Made by a program: the position numbers and the translations under genes
Notes under the pieces: generated by a model
The model's input: only the letters and a program-made list of their open reading frames with translations
Told to the model about the DNA's origin: nothing
Database searches by the model: none
Origin: Neorhizobium sp. NCHU2750
GTDB taxonomy: Bacteria > Pseudomonadota > Alphaproteobacteria > Rhizobiales > Rhizobiaceae
Direction: 5' to 3'
DNA length: 64,000 nucleotides
Assembly (NCBI RefSeq): GCF_003597675.1
Contig: NZ_CP030830.1
Location: 248,001-312,000 of the forward strand
In this document: piece after piece, positions 1 to 8,289 of the stretch
How the letters are laid out: each line of letters starts with the position of its first letter
How positions within the stretch are numbered: the stretch's first letter is position 1

Positions 1-496
1 GTCGGCTCTGCATCGCCCAACCGATGACCCGGCGGGAATAGAGGTCGATGACAACCGCAAGGTAAGCGAAGCCCTCGCAGGTTCGGATGTAGGTGATATC
101 CGTCACCCAGGCCTTGTCCGGAGCCGCTACGTCAAATTGCCGGTCGAGCGTGTTCTCGATAGCGACGGCAGGCCTGCCGCCATAGATGCCGGGGCGGCGT
201 TTGTAGCCGATCTGCGCCTTGATCCCGGCGAGACGCGTCAGACGCGCGACCCGGTTCGGGCAGCACATCTCTCCCTGATCGAGAAGGTCGTCGTGCAGCT
301 TGCGATAACCGTAGACCTTGCCGCTCTCTTCCCATGCCTTCAGGAGTAGATCGGTCTGTCGCTTGTCCTCGTTGGCTCGCCTGCTCAGCGGGTTCTTCAG
401 CCAGGTGTAAAATCCACTCGGGTGAACCCGCAGGAGACGGCACATCGTCCGCACCGAAAACTGCAAGCGATGCAGAGCAATGAACGCGTACTTCAC
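1..496 (-). CDS. IS3-family transposase OrfB (partial; C-terminus beyond window)
   Basis: The reading frame is one base back from orfA; its first possible in-phase start is the GTG at 496, but it is probably made as an OrfAB fusion by -1 slippage at 525-531. The visible part runs from [20 protein letters not shown] through the HTH_21 region ([10 protein letters not shown]) into the rve integrase core, where [10 protein letters not shown] holds the first catalytic Asp of the DDE triad. The sequence ends at the window edge around GWAMQS, so the second Asp and the Glu cannot be checked. Confidence 0.85.
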   Translation of the reverse strand, partial: MKYAFIALHRLQFSVRTMCRLLRVHPSGFYTWLKNPLSRRANEDKRQTDLLLKAWEESGKVYGYRKLHDDLLDQGEMCCPNRVARLTRLAGIKAQIGYKRRPGIYGGRPAVAIENTLDRQFDVAAPDKAWVTDITYIRTCEGFAYLAVVIDLYSRRVIGWAMQSR

Positions 497-762
497 TTTG
501 CATCCCTGGCGAAATACGCGGCCGCTTTTTTCAGGATGTCTCGCTCCTCGGTGACGCGAGCCAATTCCTTCTTCAGCCGCCTGATCTCCTCGGCCTCGTC
601 GTTGCCCTTGGCGTTCGACGCGGCAAACTTCTTCTTCCATTCGTAGAGCGAATGCTGGCTGACGCCGAGGCGCTGAGAAACCTCCGCAACCGGATAGCCT
701 CGCTCCGTGATCTGACGCACGGCGTCGCGCTTAAAATCTTCGCTGAAATTCGATTTGCTCAT
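493..762 (-). CDS. IS3-family transposase OrfA
   Basis: This 89-residue protein is the DNA-binding first reading frame of an IS3 element. It has an N-terminal helix-turn-helix of the transposase_8 type (residues about 8-50, including [16 protein letters not shown]), then a leucine-zipper-like helix with the [20 protein letters not shown] pattern. It ends in FARDAK and its stop lies inside orfB. The A6G slippery run at 525-531 precedes the overlap, so a fused OrfAB transposase is expected by programmed -1 frameshifting. Length and layout are normal and the copy looks intact. Confidence 0.9.
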   Translation of the reverse strand: MSKSNFSEDFKRDAVRQITERGYPVAEVSQRLGVSQHSLYEWKKKFAASNAKGNDEAEEIRRLKKELARVTEERDILKKAAAYFARDAK

Positions 763-829
763 GATGCTCTTCCTGCCTCAAAATTAGGAAAGAAGGCGTC
801 TACAAATCTAGGGGCTATTCAAGGTTGTA

Positions 830-850
830 GGTTCACATCCGCTCAAGAGC
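830..850 (+). repeat. 21-base repeat also found at 18280-18300
   Basis: It lies just outside the IS3 terminus at 821 and matches 19 of 21 bases at 18280-18300 (GGTTCACATCC, two variable bases, TCAAGAGC). It is not part of a tRNA: the flanking bases do not pair as a T-arm stem. Confidence 0.5.
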
Positions 851-895
851 ATTTACGTGGAACTCTCATTTCTAAGTCGACCAAAGATCAGTCCG

Positions 896-2209
896 CTATT
901 GGAGAATTTGCTCAACAAGCGCAGCGGCAAATAGGAGTCTCTCGTCGGATCCAACCAAGCCGGTGAGTTGCAATCCAACGGGCAGGCCGCCATACTGGCC
1001 GCAAGCGATGGATATGCTCGGTGCGCCGGTCAGATTGGCGTGCGAGAGCGCGATGATCTCGTCGTCGCCATCCGCGGAAAGCGCGGGGTCGCTGGCAGGG
1101 GCTACGAATGGAATGGTGGGGGCGATGAGTGCATCCACCTCAGCCATATGCCCGGCCAATTGCATCTTCGAAGCGGCCTGGTAGCGGGTCGCCTGGATAT
1201 AGGTGATTGCCGGGATCTGCATTCCCGCAGAGAGCAGGTCGCGGGTGCCGGGCGCGTAACCAGTCGGATTTTCGGACATCGTCCCTTTGTGGATGATTGC
1301 TGCCTCCGGCATCAGGATATTCAGGAGATGCCGTGCCATCTCTTCCGGCGCGGGAAGGTCGAGCATGACGAATTCCACGCCGGCTTGCAAAAGCTTGGCC
1401 CGAGCGGTCTCTATGACATGGCTAACGCCTGGGCGAACCGCGGAATGGTTCCATTGGTTCGATACTATCCCGAGCCGCAGGCGGCCGGTGATGTTTGATG
1501 CCTCAGGGGCCGATCCCGCCAAGGCATGGAAAAGCAGTGCCGCGTCATCGACGCTGCGTGCCAGAACGCCGAGATGGTCGAGAGACCGCGAGAGCGGAAA
1601 CACGCCACTCAACGGGAGAGTGTCGAAGGAGGGCTTGAAGCCGACAATCCCGCAATAGGCGGCGGGCGCCCTGACCGATCCGCCCGTATCGGTGCCGATT
1701 GCAAGCGGCACAATGCCTGCGGCCACGGCTGCCGCCGACCCGCCGCTCGATCCCCCGGCAGTGAGTGCCGGGTCAAACGGATTGTTCGTCTGGCCGAAAT
1801 CGCGATGCTCGAAGCCGGCTGCAAATTCGAGCAGGTTGGTCTTGCCGAAGATGATCGCCCCGGCCGCTCGAAGGCGGCGGACGCATTCGGCATCGTTTTG
1901 GGCCATTTTCGGCCGAACCGCCTTGGTCGCATAGCTCGTCTCGATGCCGGCGACATCGATAATGTCCTTGATGGCCACAGGAATGCCATGGAGCGGCCCG
2001 CGGTCCTCGCCTTTCTTGAGAGCTTCTGTGGCCCGCTCTGCCTGTTCCACGACATCCTGAGTCATCGGTGTGATGAAAGCGTTCAGCTCGGGTTCGAGGC
2101 GAGCAAGTCTCTCCTGCGCCTGCCGACAGACATCAGCGGGCGAAAAGGCGCCGGAGCGATATCCTGCCGCAAGCTCGGTGACGGAAAGGAAGGATGTCTC
2201 GATCGGCAT
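896..2209 (-). CDS. Amidase, amidase-signature family
   Basis: This 437-residue cytoplasmic amidohydrolase would cleave a C-N amide bond to a carboxylate and ammonia or an amine. The Ser-cisSer-Lys triad is visible: Lys81 in VAIKDIID, the GGSSGGS block at 152-158, and Ser178 in GTDTGGSVR. I chose the ATG at 2209 because GGAG lies 11 bases upstream and the product then begins at the usual place for the family; an in-phase ATG at 2287 would add 26 unlikely residues. It lies downstream of, and in the same direction as, the LuxR-type regulator, next to a hydantoinase/racemase transporter operon, so a role in releasing nitrogen from an imported amide is inferred. The substrate cannot be read from sequence. 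Confidence 0.88.
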   Translation of the reverse strand: MPIETSFLSVTELAAGYRSGAFSPADVCRQAQERLARLEPELNAFITPMTQDVVEQAERATEALKKGEDRGPLHGIPVAIKDIIDVAGIETSYATKAVRPKMAQNDAECVRRLRAAGAIIFGKTNLLEFAAGFEHRDFGQTNNPFDPALTAGGSSGGSAAAVAAGIVPLAIGTDTGGSVRAPAAYCGIVGFKPSFDTLPLSGVFPLSRSLDHLGVLARSVDDAALLFHALAGSAPEASNITGRLRLGIVSNQWNHSAVRPGVSHVIETARAKLLQAGVEFVMLDLPAPEEMARHLLNILMPEAAIIHKGTMSENPTGYAPGTRDLLSAGMQIPAITYIQATRYQAASKMQLAGHMAEVDALIAPTIPFVAPASDPALSADGDDEIIALSHANLTGAPSISIACGQYGGLPVGLQLTGLVGSDERLLFAAALVEQILQ

Positions 2210-2322
2210 GGGGCAGGGCATCTCCGGTTGGCTGCGGCCAAGCGAACACGTTGCGCCTTCCGTTGCAATGATGGCCGCGGTCACCAATGCAACGGAAGGG
2301 CTCCTGGGGCCGACTTCCTTTT

Positions 2323-3357
2323 TCAGAAATGAGAAAACACGGCGGACATCAGTTCGCGTTCGCTGGTTATGTCCAGTTTCTCGTAGAGCCGGAGCTTGTG
2401 GTTCTTCACGCCGCCCACCGAGATGCCCAGCCTTTCGGCGATCGAGGCGTTCGGATGGCCCTGCAGAGACAGGACGAGGATCTGTTGCTGACGTTCCGTC
2501 AGTTGGTGCAGGCGCGAAAATTCGGAAACACGATCGCCGAGAGCAGTCGTGTTCCTGCGCAACAGATAGACATCTGCGCCGGCGAGGATCGCATCACTCG
2601 ATTGTTCCTGTAGCCTCACCAGCGACCAGCCGTTGCGTCCGCTTGTCTCGGCCACGCGGCCGCAAGACAGTTCTTCGGGCCGCAGTTCCCGCTCGAAAGC
2701 TTCCAGGGCTGCATTCGACCAGGTGTCCGACTTGTAGAGCACGGTGTGATCAGAGCCTACGATCAGGATTTCCGGCTTGCCAAGGCCGTTATTGTAGAGA
2801 AACAGCGAGACCTGCCTGTCGATCGCCCGCAGCACATGCTGATGGTGCATTTCCACCAGCACGGCCTGCAGCTCGCGTGCGAAGGCCAGTTCCGCTTCGG
2901 AAAAGACCTGTTCCTGCCTGTCGAGGCAGAGCGCGAGGAAACTGCCGTCGCTGATCGGGAAAAGCAGTGCCAGCTCATCCTCGATGCCAAGCGCGCTTTT
3001 CAGGTAATGCGAGTAGACCGTGTCCAGCGCGCCGTTGCTGCGAAGCTCCTGCAGGCTGACGACGCGTGCTGGGCTTGCGGTCGCGTGACCGGGCAGGGGG
3101 TCGCGCCGCCAAAGCCGGTCGGAATAGATGGTCTTGGCATGGCCGTTCATGCCGGTTTCGGAGAGGATCAGCGGCTTGCTGCGCGCATCGTAGCGGGCAA
3201 TGATCCAGAAATCGCAGGGGATGACCTGACGGACCACTTCGACGATGCTCTCATAGAAGCTCGACGTGCCCATGCTTCTCAGCGCCTGCGCGAGCAATCC
3301 TCCCATCCCGATCGGGAAACTCGGCGCTTGCGCCAGGGGAAGACCGTCACTCATCAC
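2323..3357 (-). CDS. LuxR-family transcriptional regulator
   Basis: The 344-residue protein ends in a LuxR/GerE helix-turn-helix (about 285-332, including LTERQQQILVLSLQGHPNAS and the recognition helix SVGGVKNHKL). The first 250 residues have no phosphoacceptor receiver pattern, so it is more likely a ligand-sensing regulator than a response regulator. It is transcribed divergently from the ABC operon that starts at 3543; the 185-base gap contains a 12-base palindrome at 3434-3445. The amidase follows in the same direction. I infer that it controls the hydantoin-type cluster on both sides; the inducer is unknown. Confidence 0.85.
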   Translation of the reverse strand: MMSDGLPLAQAPSFPIGMGGLLAQALRSMGTSSFYESIVEVVRQVIPCDFWIIARYDARSKPLILSETGMNGHAKTIYSDRLWRRDPLPGHATASPARVVSLQELRSNGALDTVYSHYLKSALGIEDELALLFPISDGSFLALCLDRQEQVFSEAELAFARELQAVLVEMHHQHVLRAIDRQVSLFLYNNGLGKPEILIVGSDHTVLYKSDTWSNAALEAFERELRPEELSCGRVAETSGRNGWSLVRLQEQSSDAILAGADVYLLRRNTTALGDRVSEFSRLHQLTERQQQILVLSLQGHPNASIAERLGISVGGVKNHKLRLYEKLDITSERELMSAVFSHF

Positions 3358-3433
3358 ACCATACTCAAGTTTTGTCGTTCGCCTTCAGGGATGCAAATTT
3401 CATGCCGTCGATTGCGGTAGGTGAAAATGCCCA

Positions 3434-3466
3434 TGACTGCAGTCACTATAGCGCGGATAAGCCGCG
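3434..3466. promoter_or_regulatory. Palindromes between LuxR gene and ABC operon
   Basis: TGACTGCAGTCA at 3434-3445 is a perfect 12-base palindrome about 98 bases upstream of the binding-protein start. A second inverted repeat, CGCGG-ATAAG-CCGCG, follows at 3452-3466. Both lie in the divergent promoter region and are candidate sites for the neighbouring LuxR-type regulator. That assignment is inferred from position only. Confidence 0.4.
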
Positions 3467-3542
3467 ATCCCCTATTGTTCCTGCGAGTTTTCTAATCAAA
3501 AAGAGGCCTTCAAAAAAGGCAGTCAGCTCAGGGGACCGCGTA

Positions 3543-4676
3543 ATGTCGAATGATGCCAGTAAGACCGCAAAGCCTTTCAATCTGTCGCGCCGGGACCTTT
3601 TGCGACACGGTGCCAATGCCGCCATGTTCGCGGCCGTCGCCTCGCAGGTGGATTTCGCCAAGCCTGCCTTTGCCAATGAGCAGAAGCTGACCGGTCCGCT
3701 CAATGTTCTGGCCTGGGCCGGCTACGACGACCCGGAGCTGATGAAGGGCTTCACCGAACTGACCGGCGTCGAGCTGAACGTCAAGGAAGCCGAAAGCAAC
3801 GGCGCCCAGCTGAGCCTGGTTCAGGCCGGCACCGTGAAATTCGACGTGATCAATCCCGATGCCGTCTGGACATCGAAATTCGCAGAGGCCGGGCTGACCC
3901 TCCCGATTGATACGGCGCAGCTTTCCTCGCTCGAGGAAACCATTCCGATGTTCCGCAACCGGCCGGAAACGATGTTCGACGGCAAAGTCCATGCGATCCC
4001 GACCCGCTTCGGCGTGAACGGCTTCGTCTACTGGCCGGACAAGATTTCGGCCGCGGCCGCAAGCGATGCCGAGCTTGCCTGGGATGCTTCGCTGAAGAAC
4101 CGTGTCGAGATCATCGACTGGCCTGAACTCTATCTCTGGATGACCGGCCAGTGGCTCGGCATGAAGACGCCGGAAACAGCAACCGGCGACGACCTCAAGA
4201 AGATCCTCGACAAGATGATCGGCTTCCGTCCCAACATGCGTGCGCTTCAGGCGGACATGGGCACGGTCAAGGCCGACCTTGCCAACCGCGAGGCCTGGAT
4301 GGTCTGGGGTTCTTCGAGTGACAACGTCCGCACCACCGCCCGCCTTGCCGGCGCCAATGTCGACCTGACCATTCCCAAGCAGGGCGGTGCCATGTGGATG
4401 GAAACGCTGCAGATCGTCCGCGGTACGGAAAATCTTGCGTCAGCTCTGGCCTATGTGAACTACATGACTAGCGCCAAGGCGATGAAGCAGATGGCCTGGG
4501 GTGCCGACAAGTTCGCGGTCACCAATGCCAAGGTGAAGGATCTCCTTACCGCCGAACAGGTGAAGGCGCTCGGCCTCGACATGATGGAAGAGTGGGTTTC
4601 CCAGTGCAAGATGAGCCTGGCACCGGTGGATGACATGGCCTGGGCCGACGCCTGGCAGACCTTCAAGACCAGCTGA
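3543..4676 (+). CDS. Polyamine-type ABC transporter, periplasmic binding protein
   Basis: This 377-residue secreted binding protein captures the substrate for the importer encoded just downstream. It has a Tat-like signal with the twin arginine in LSRRDLLRHG, followed by a hydrophobic stretch and AFA cleavage region near residue 40. The mature protein starts GPLNVLAWAGYDDPELMKGF, typical of PotD-like (bacterial extracellular solute-binding) proteins. The ATG at 3543 was chosen over 3372 because it puts the Tat signal at the N-terminus and has AGGGGA upstream. The next gene is a racemase inserted before the permeases. PotD similarity does not prove polyamine binding; the linked enzymes suggest an amino acid, hydantoin or cyclic amide. 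Confidence 0.88.
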   Translation: MSNDASKTAKPFNLSRRDLLRHGANAAMFAAVASQVDFAKPAFANEQKLTGPLNVLAWAGYDDPELMKGFTELTGVELNVKEAESNGAQLSLVQAGTVKFDVINPDAVWTSKFAEAGLTLPIDTAQLSSLEETIPMFRNRPETMFDGKVHAIPTRFGVNGFVYWPDKISAAAASDAELAWDASLKNRVEIIDWPELYLWMTGQWLGMKTPETATGDDLKKILDKMIGFRPNMRALQADMGTVKADLANREAWMVWGSSSDNVRTTARLAGANVDLTIPKQGGAMWMETLQIVRGTENLASALAYVNYMTSAKAMKQMAWGADKFAVTNAKVKDLLTAEQVKALGLDMMEEWVSQCKMSLAPVDDMAWADAWQTFKTS

Positions 4677-4707
4677 TCCGGCGCAGACGCCAAAAGGGAC
4701 CGAAACA

Positions 4708-5439
4708 ATGCATATTCGCGTCATCGTACCGGTGCTCGACAGCGACGAACTCGTTGGCAAGGCCGAGAAGGAATACCGGTCCTTCGCCGGTGATGGCGTG
4801 ACGATCTCGGCCGTGCCGCTTCGGCGTGGCACTGCCTCGATCGAATGCGGTTTCGATTCGACGCTGGCGGCGCCCGAGGTCATGAAACTGGCGCTGGAGG
4901 CGGAAGCCGATGGCGTCGATGCCTGCACGATCGCATGTTTCACCGATCCGGGGCTCGTCGGCGCACGCGAACTGGTCTCCATTCCGATCGTCGGTGAGGG
5001 CGAGGCGGCCTTGCATATGGCGGCGATGCTCTCGACGCGCTTCACCGTCGTGATTACCGAAAAACCCTTCTTTTCCCTGATCCGCCGCACCGTCGGCCAT
5101 TACGGTCTGTCTTCCAGCCTTGCCTCCGTGCGTTCGGCCGAGGCGAGCGTGATGGATCTCAACGAGAGCCATCTCGATCACATCATCGCCGAATGTATCG
5201 ACAGCGTCGAGCGTGACGGGGCCGAATGCTTCGTCATGGGTTGCACTGGCACGGGGTTCGACATGGCGCTCTCGATCGAGGAAGCGCTGAAGAAGCGGTT
5301 CGGCATCTATGTTCCGGTCATCGATCCCGGCAAGGTTGCTCTGCATTTCGCCAGAGCGATGGTGGCGACCGGCCTCAGCCATTCCAAGCTTGCCTATCCC
5401 AAGCCGGCCTCGAGCCGCAGCGAATACAGGTTCGCGTGA
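4708..5439 (+). CDS. Asp/Glu/hydantoin racemase family protein
   Basis: The 243-residue protein belongs to the two-cysteine racemase superfamily (PF01177), which interconverts stereoisomers without cofactor. The two expected cysteines are at Cys77 (IACFTDPG) and Cys179 (VMGCTGTG), one in each half. The ATG at 4708 has AAGGGA upstream. It sits inside the transporter operon, between binding protein and first permease, and its TGA overlaps the permease ATG by one base, so co-translation is likely. Linkage to a hydantoinase/oxoprolinase and an amidase favours a hydantoin- or amino-acid-racemising role. It might instead be a maleate isomerase or Asp racemase relative. Confidence 0.85.
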   Translation: MHIRVIVPVLDSDELVGKAEKEYRSFAGDGVTISAVPLRRGTASIECGFDSTLAAPEVMKLALEAEADGVDACTIACFTDPGLVGARELVSIPIVGEGEAALHMAAMLSTRFTVVITEKPFFSLIRRTVGHYGLSSSLASVRSAEASVMDLNESHLDHIIAECIDSVERDGAECFVMGCTGTGFDMALSIEEALKKRFGIYVPVIDPGKVALHFARAMVATGLSHSKLAYPKPASSRSEYRFA

Positions 5440-6350
5440 TGTCTGCGGCGTCGGTCACGGATAAGAGCCCCGTTTCGCTCCAGGTCGGGCGTAGCGAGCG
5501 CAAGAGAAGGTTGTTCGCCGCAGCCGGCCTGGCGCCGCTGATCCTGTGGCAATTCATCTTCTTTGTCGTTCCGGTTCTGCTGCTTCTCGTGATCAGCTTC
5601 TGGCGCACCAAGAGTTATCGCATGGTGCCCGACTTCACCTTCGACAATTACATTGCAGTCTTCACCAATGGCGCGATGTGGCGGGCCTTGGCCCTTTCGG
5701 TCCAGACGGCCGCCTTCGTCACCGTCGCCTGCGCGCTGCTCGCCTTTCCTATCGCCTATTTCATCGCCAAGAAGGCCGGGCGGCTGAAGGGCCTGCTGCT
5801 CGTCGCCGTCATTGCGCCCTTCTGGATCAGCATCGTCATGCGCGTGGCGGCCTGGCGCCTGCTGCTTGGCGAGAACGGCGTCATCAACAAGGCGCTGGTT
5901 TCCATCGGGCTGGTCGACGCGCCGGTGAGCTTCCTGCTCTATTCGCCGGTCGCCACCTCGATCGGGCTGATCTATGCCTATCTGCCGCTTTACGTCCTGC
6001 CGCTCTATGCCTCGATCGATGCGATCGAAGACAACTGGATCGCTGCGGCCAAGGATCTCAATGCCGGTCCGTTTCGCGCCTTCTGGGAAGTGACCCTTCC
6101 GCTGTCGCTGCCTGGCCTGATCGTCGGTGCCGTCTTCTGCTTCATCTTCGGGCTTGGCGAATTCGTCACGCCGGCACTGCTTGGCGGCGGCAAGCAGCTT
6201 ATGGTGTCGCAGATCATCCAGGATCAGTTCCAGCGCCGTCTTGACTGGCCTGCCGGTGCCGCGATTGCGATTGTGCTGCTGCTGATCGTCTTCGTGCTCC
6301 TTGCCCTTTCAATGAAATGGTTCCGCAAGGCGAGTGGAGAAAAGCTATGA
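5439..6350 (+). CDS. ABC transporter permease 1 (PotB-type)
   Basis: This 303-residue inner-membrane protein has about six hydrophobic helices and a cytoplasmic N-terminus rich in Arg/Lys. The EAA loop that contacts the ATPase is visible as AAKDLNAGPFRAFWEVTLPL. The start at 5439 overlaps the racemase stop (TGATG), and the product length is normal for the family. Its stop overlaps the next permease start by four bases (ATGA). It forms the heterodimeric channel with permease 2. Confidence 0.9.
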   Translation: MSAASVTDKSPVSLQVGRSERKRRLFAAAGLAPLILWQFIFFVVPVLLLLVISFWRTKSYRMVPDFTFDNYIAVFTNGAMWRALALSVQTAAFVTVACALLAFPIAYFIAKKAGRLKGLLLVAVIAPFWISIVMRVAAWRLLLGENGVINKALVSIGLVDAPVSFLLYSPVATSIGLIYAYLPLYVLPLYASIDAIEDNWIAAAKDLNAGPFRAFWEVTLPLSLPGLIVGAVFCFIFGLGEFVTPALLGGGKQLMVSQIIQDQFQRRLDWPAGAAIAIVLLLIVFVLLALSMKWFRKASGEKL

Positions 6351-7174
6351 GCGTGCATCTCGCCAGCGCCGGTGAAACGGGCAGGAAAACGCTGCTCTGT
6401 CTCTATTCCACGCTGATCTATCTTTTCCTCTATCTGCCGATCGCCGTCATCGTGCTTTTCGCTTTCGATGCGAAGCCGATCCCGGGAATGCCTCTGACCG
6501 AACTGACCACGAGCTGGTTCGGCGAGATGCTGAAGGACCAGAAGCTCGTTGGCTCGCTCATCACCAGCCTGCGCCTGGCGATCATCTCGGCCATTCTGTC
6601 CACCCTGCTCGCCATGCCGGCGGCGATGGTGCTCGCCTGGCTGCCGATCCGCTTCAAGTCGCTGGTCATGAGCATGGTGCTCGGGCCTGTCGTTCTGCCG
6701 CAGCTCGTGCTTGGTCTCGGCCTCGTGATCCTGATGCGTGCGGCGCCCGCCACGGTCGGCGAACCGGCGATCATCCTCGCCCACACTACGATCACCTCGA
6801 GCTATGCGACGCTCATCCTCTACTCGCGTTTCCTCGGCTTTCGGCGCAGCTATATCGAGGCGGCCATGAACCTCGGCGCCAACGAGCTGACTGTCTTCCG
6901 TGAGGTCGTCCTGCCGCTGATGCGCCCGGCACTGATCTCGGTCTTCCTGCTCGCCTTTACCGATGCCTTCGGCGAATTCGTCGTGGCCTGGTTCGTCGCC
7001 GGCTTTACCGAAACACTGCCGATCAGCATCTGGACCTCGCTGCGCCAGGTGATCTCTCCCAAGGTCTACGCGCTCTCGTCGCTGATCATCATCGTGACAT
7101 TGGCGCTCAGCCTCGTGTCGCAGCTATGGGTCATTCGCCAGGCGCGCCTAACCAGTAAAGTTCGATCCGCATGA
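6347..7174 (+). CDS. ABC transporter permease 2 (PotC-type)
   Basis: The 275-residue inner-membrane protein is the second half of the channel. It has six predicted membrane segments and the EAA loop AAMNLGANELTVFREVVLPL. Start and stop both use ATGA overlaps, with permease 1 upstream and the ATPase downstream, which is strong evidence for one translationally coupled operon. Nothing in it is unusual. The hydrophobic TTS-W motif near residue 45 (LTTSWFGEML) is the family's periplasmic signature. Confidence 0.9.
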   Translation: MSVHLASAGETGRKTLLCLYSTLIYLFLYLPIAVIVLFAFDAKPIPGMPLTELTTSWFGEMLKDQKLVGSLITSLRLAIISAILSTLLAMPAAMVLAWLPIRFKSLVMSMVLGPVVLPQLVLGLGLVILMRAAPATVGEPAIILAHTTITSSYATLILYSRFLGFRRSYIEAAMNLGANELTVFREVVLPLMRPALISVFLLAFTDAFGEFVVAWFVAGFTETLPISIWTSLRQVISPKVYALSSLIIIVTLALSLVSQLWVIRQARLTSKVRSA

Positions 7175-8262
7175 CAGACCGCCCGATCCACGCCGTCGAA
7201 ATCGACGACATCACCAAGACCTACGGAGACGCGGTCGCCATTCGCGGCGTGTCGATGACCGTTCGCGATGGCGAGTTCGTCACCATTCTCGGCCCAAGTG
7301 GCTGCGGCAAGTCCACGCTTTTGCGGATGATCAGCGGCTTTGCCGATCCGACGACCGGCGACGTGAGGATTGCCGGCAAGTCGGTGGTGGGCCTTGCACC
7401 CTACAAGCGCGATACGGCCATGGTCTTTCAGGACTACGCGCTCTTTCCGCACCGCACGGTCGCCGAAAACATCGGTTTCGGCCTTCGCATGCGCAAGGTC
7501 GACAAGCGCGAGATCGAACGGCGTGTCGGCGAAATGCTGGAACTCATCAACCTGTCGGGCTTCGGTAACCGGCGCGTCAGCGAGATATCCGGCGGCCAGG
7601 CGCAGCGTGTGGCGCTAGGGCGTGCGCTGGTCGTTCGCCCCTCGGTACTGCTGCTCGACGAACCGCTGGGTGCACTTGACCTGAAGCTGCGCAAGCAGAT
7701 GCAGACCGAACTGAAGAAGATCCACCGCGAACTGGGCCTGACCTTCGTTGCCGTGACCCATGACCAGGAAGAGGCGTTGACACTCTCCGACCGGATCGCG
7801 GTGATGAATGCCGGCCGTATCGAACAGTTCGATGCTCCCGAAGCGCTCTACCGCCGGCCGGCCACGCGTTTCGTGGCGGATTTCGTCGGCGGTGCCAACC
7901 TTCTGGACGCCGAAGTCACCGAAGGCGGCGCCCTGCTGGTCAACGGGCAGCGTTTTGCGGGCATAGGGCCGGCCGTCATCGGAGACTATAGGGCAAGGGA
8001 TAAGGTCTCGATCGTGGTCCGTCCCGAAATGGTCTCCGTTGCAGCGTCGGCAACGACCACCGATGGAGAGAGCGGTTCGGCCTCCGTCGAGGCAGTCGTC
8101 TCGGAAGTGCTGTTCTCCGGCGCGGTCCAGCAGATCGTCGGCCAGCTTCCGGATGGCTCCAGTTTCACCGCCCATGAGCCGGCTCTCAAGCCACCACCAG
8201 AACGTGGGTCACGGGTAAGCTTCCACTGGGACGGCTCGCTGTCCTGGCTGGTCTCTCGCTGA
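7171..8262 (+). CDS. ABC transporter ATPase (PotA-type)
   Basis: This 363-residue ATPase powers the importer. Walker A is GPSGCGKST at residues 41-49, the signature is ISGGQAQRVALGRAL, Walker B is VLLLDEPLGALD, and the switch His is in AVTHDQEEAL. The C-terminal 110 residues form the TOBE/OB-type regulatory domain of this subfamily. The start overlaps the permease 2 stop by four bases. The DUF917 gene begins 27 bases downstream, so the operon continues into catabolic enzymes. Confidence 0.92.
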   Translation: MTDRPIHAVEIDDITKTYGDAVAIRGVSMTVRDGEFVTILGPSGCGKSTLLRMISGFADPTTGDVRIAGKSVVGLAPYKRDTAMVFQDYALFPHRTVAENIGFGLRMRKVDKREIERRVGEMLELINLSGFGNRRVSEISGGQAQRVALGRALVVRPSVLLLDEPLGALDLKLRKQMQTELKKIHRELGLTFVAVTHDQEEALTLSDRIAVMNAGRIEQFDAPEALYRRPATRFVADFVGGANLLDAEVTEGGALLVNGQRFAGIGPAVIGDYRARDKVSIVVRPEMVSVAASATTTDGESGSASVEAVVSEVLFSGAVQQIVGQLPDGSSFTAHEPALKPPPERGSRVSFHWDGSLSWLVSR

Positions 8263-8289
8263 TCCAGAGCTTTTCGAACGGATAGAAGA

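Larger units (their letters stand above)
1..821 (-). mobile_element. IS3-family insertion sequence, cut by the window edge
   Basis: The element reads leftward. orfA and orfB overlap in two frames, as is usual for the IS3 family. The outer end is placed at 821 because the minus strand there begins TGAATAGCCCC, an IS3-like terminus, 59 bases before the orfA start. The other end lies outside the window. The A6G tract at 525-531 (minus strand) is the kind of slippery site IS3 elements use for -1 frameshifting. It lies 75 bases beyond the amidase stop and does not seem to have truncated that gene. Confidence 0.85.

Noticed and set aside
132..503. Minus-strand 123-codon ORF overlapping IS3 orfB
   Set aside because: Arg/Pro-rich shadow of the real orfB, which in the adjacent frame gives a clear integrase core with [10 protein letters not shown].
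830..850. T-loop-like GGTTCACATCC as a tRNA 3' end or attachment site
   Set aside because: The universally conserved A58 position is C and the flanks do not pair, so it is kept only as a repeat.
1526..2332. Plus-strand 268-codon ORF opposite the amidase
   Set aside because: It is the antisense shadow of a gene with a complete catalytic triad.
3372..3542. 57-residue N-terminal extension of the first binding protein
   Set aside because: It would bury the Tat signal; the ATG at 3543 with AGGGGA upstream is the natural start.
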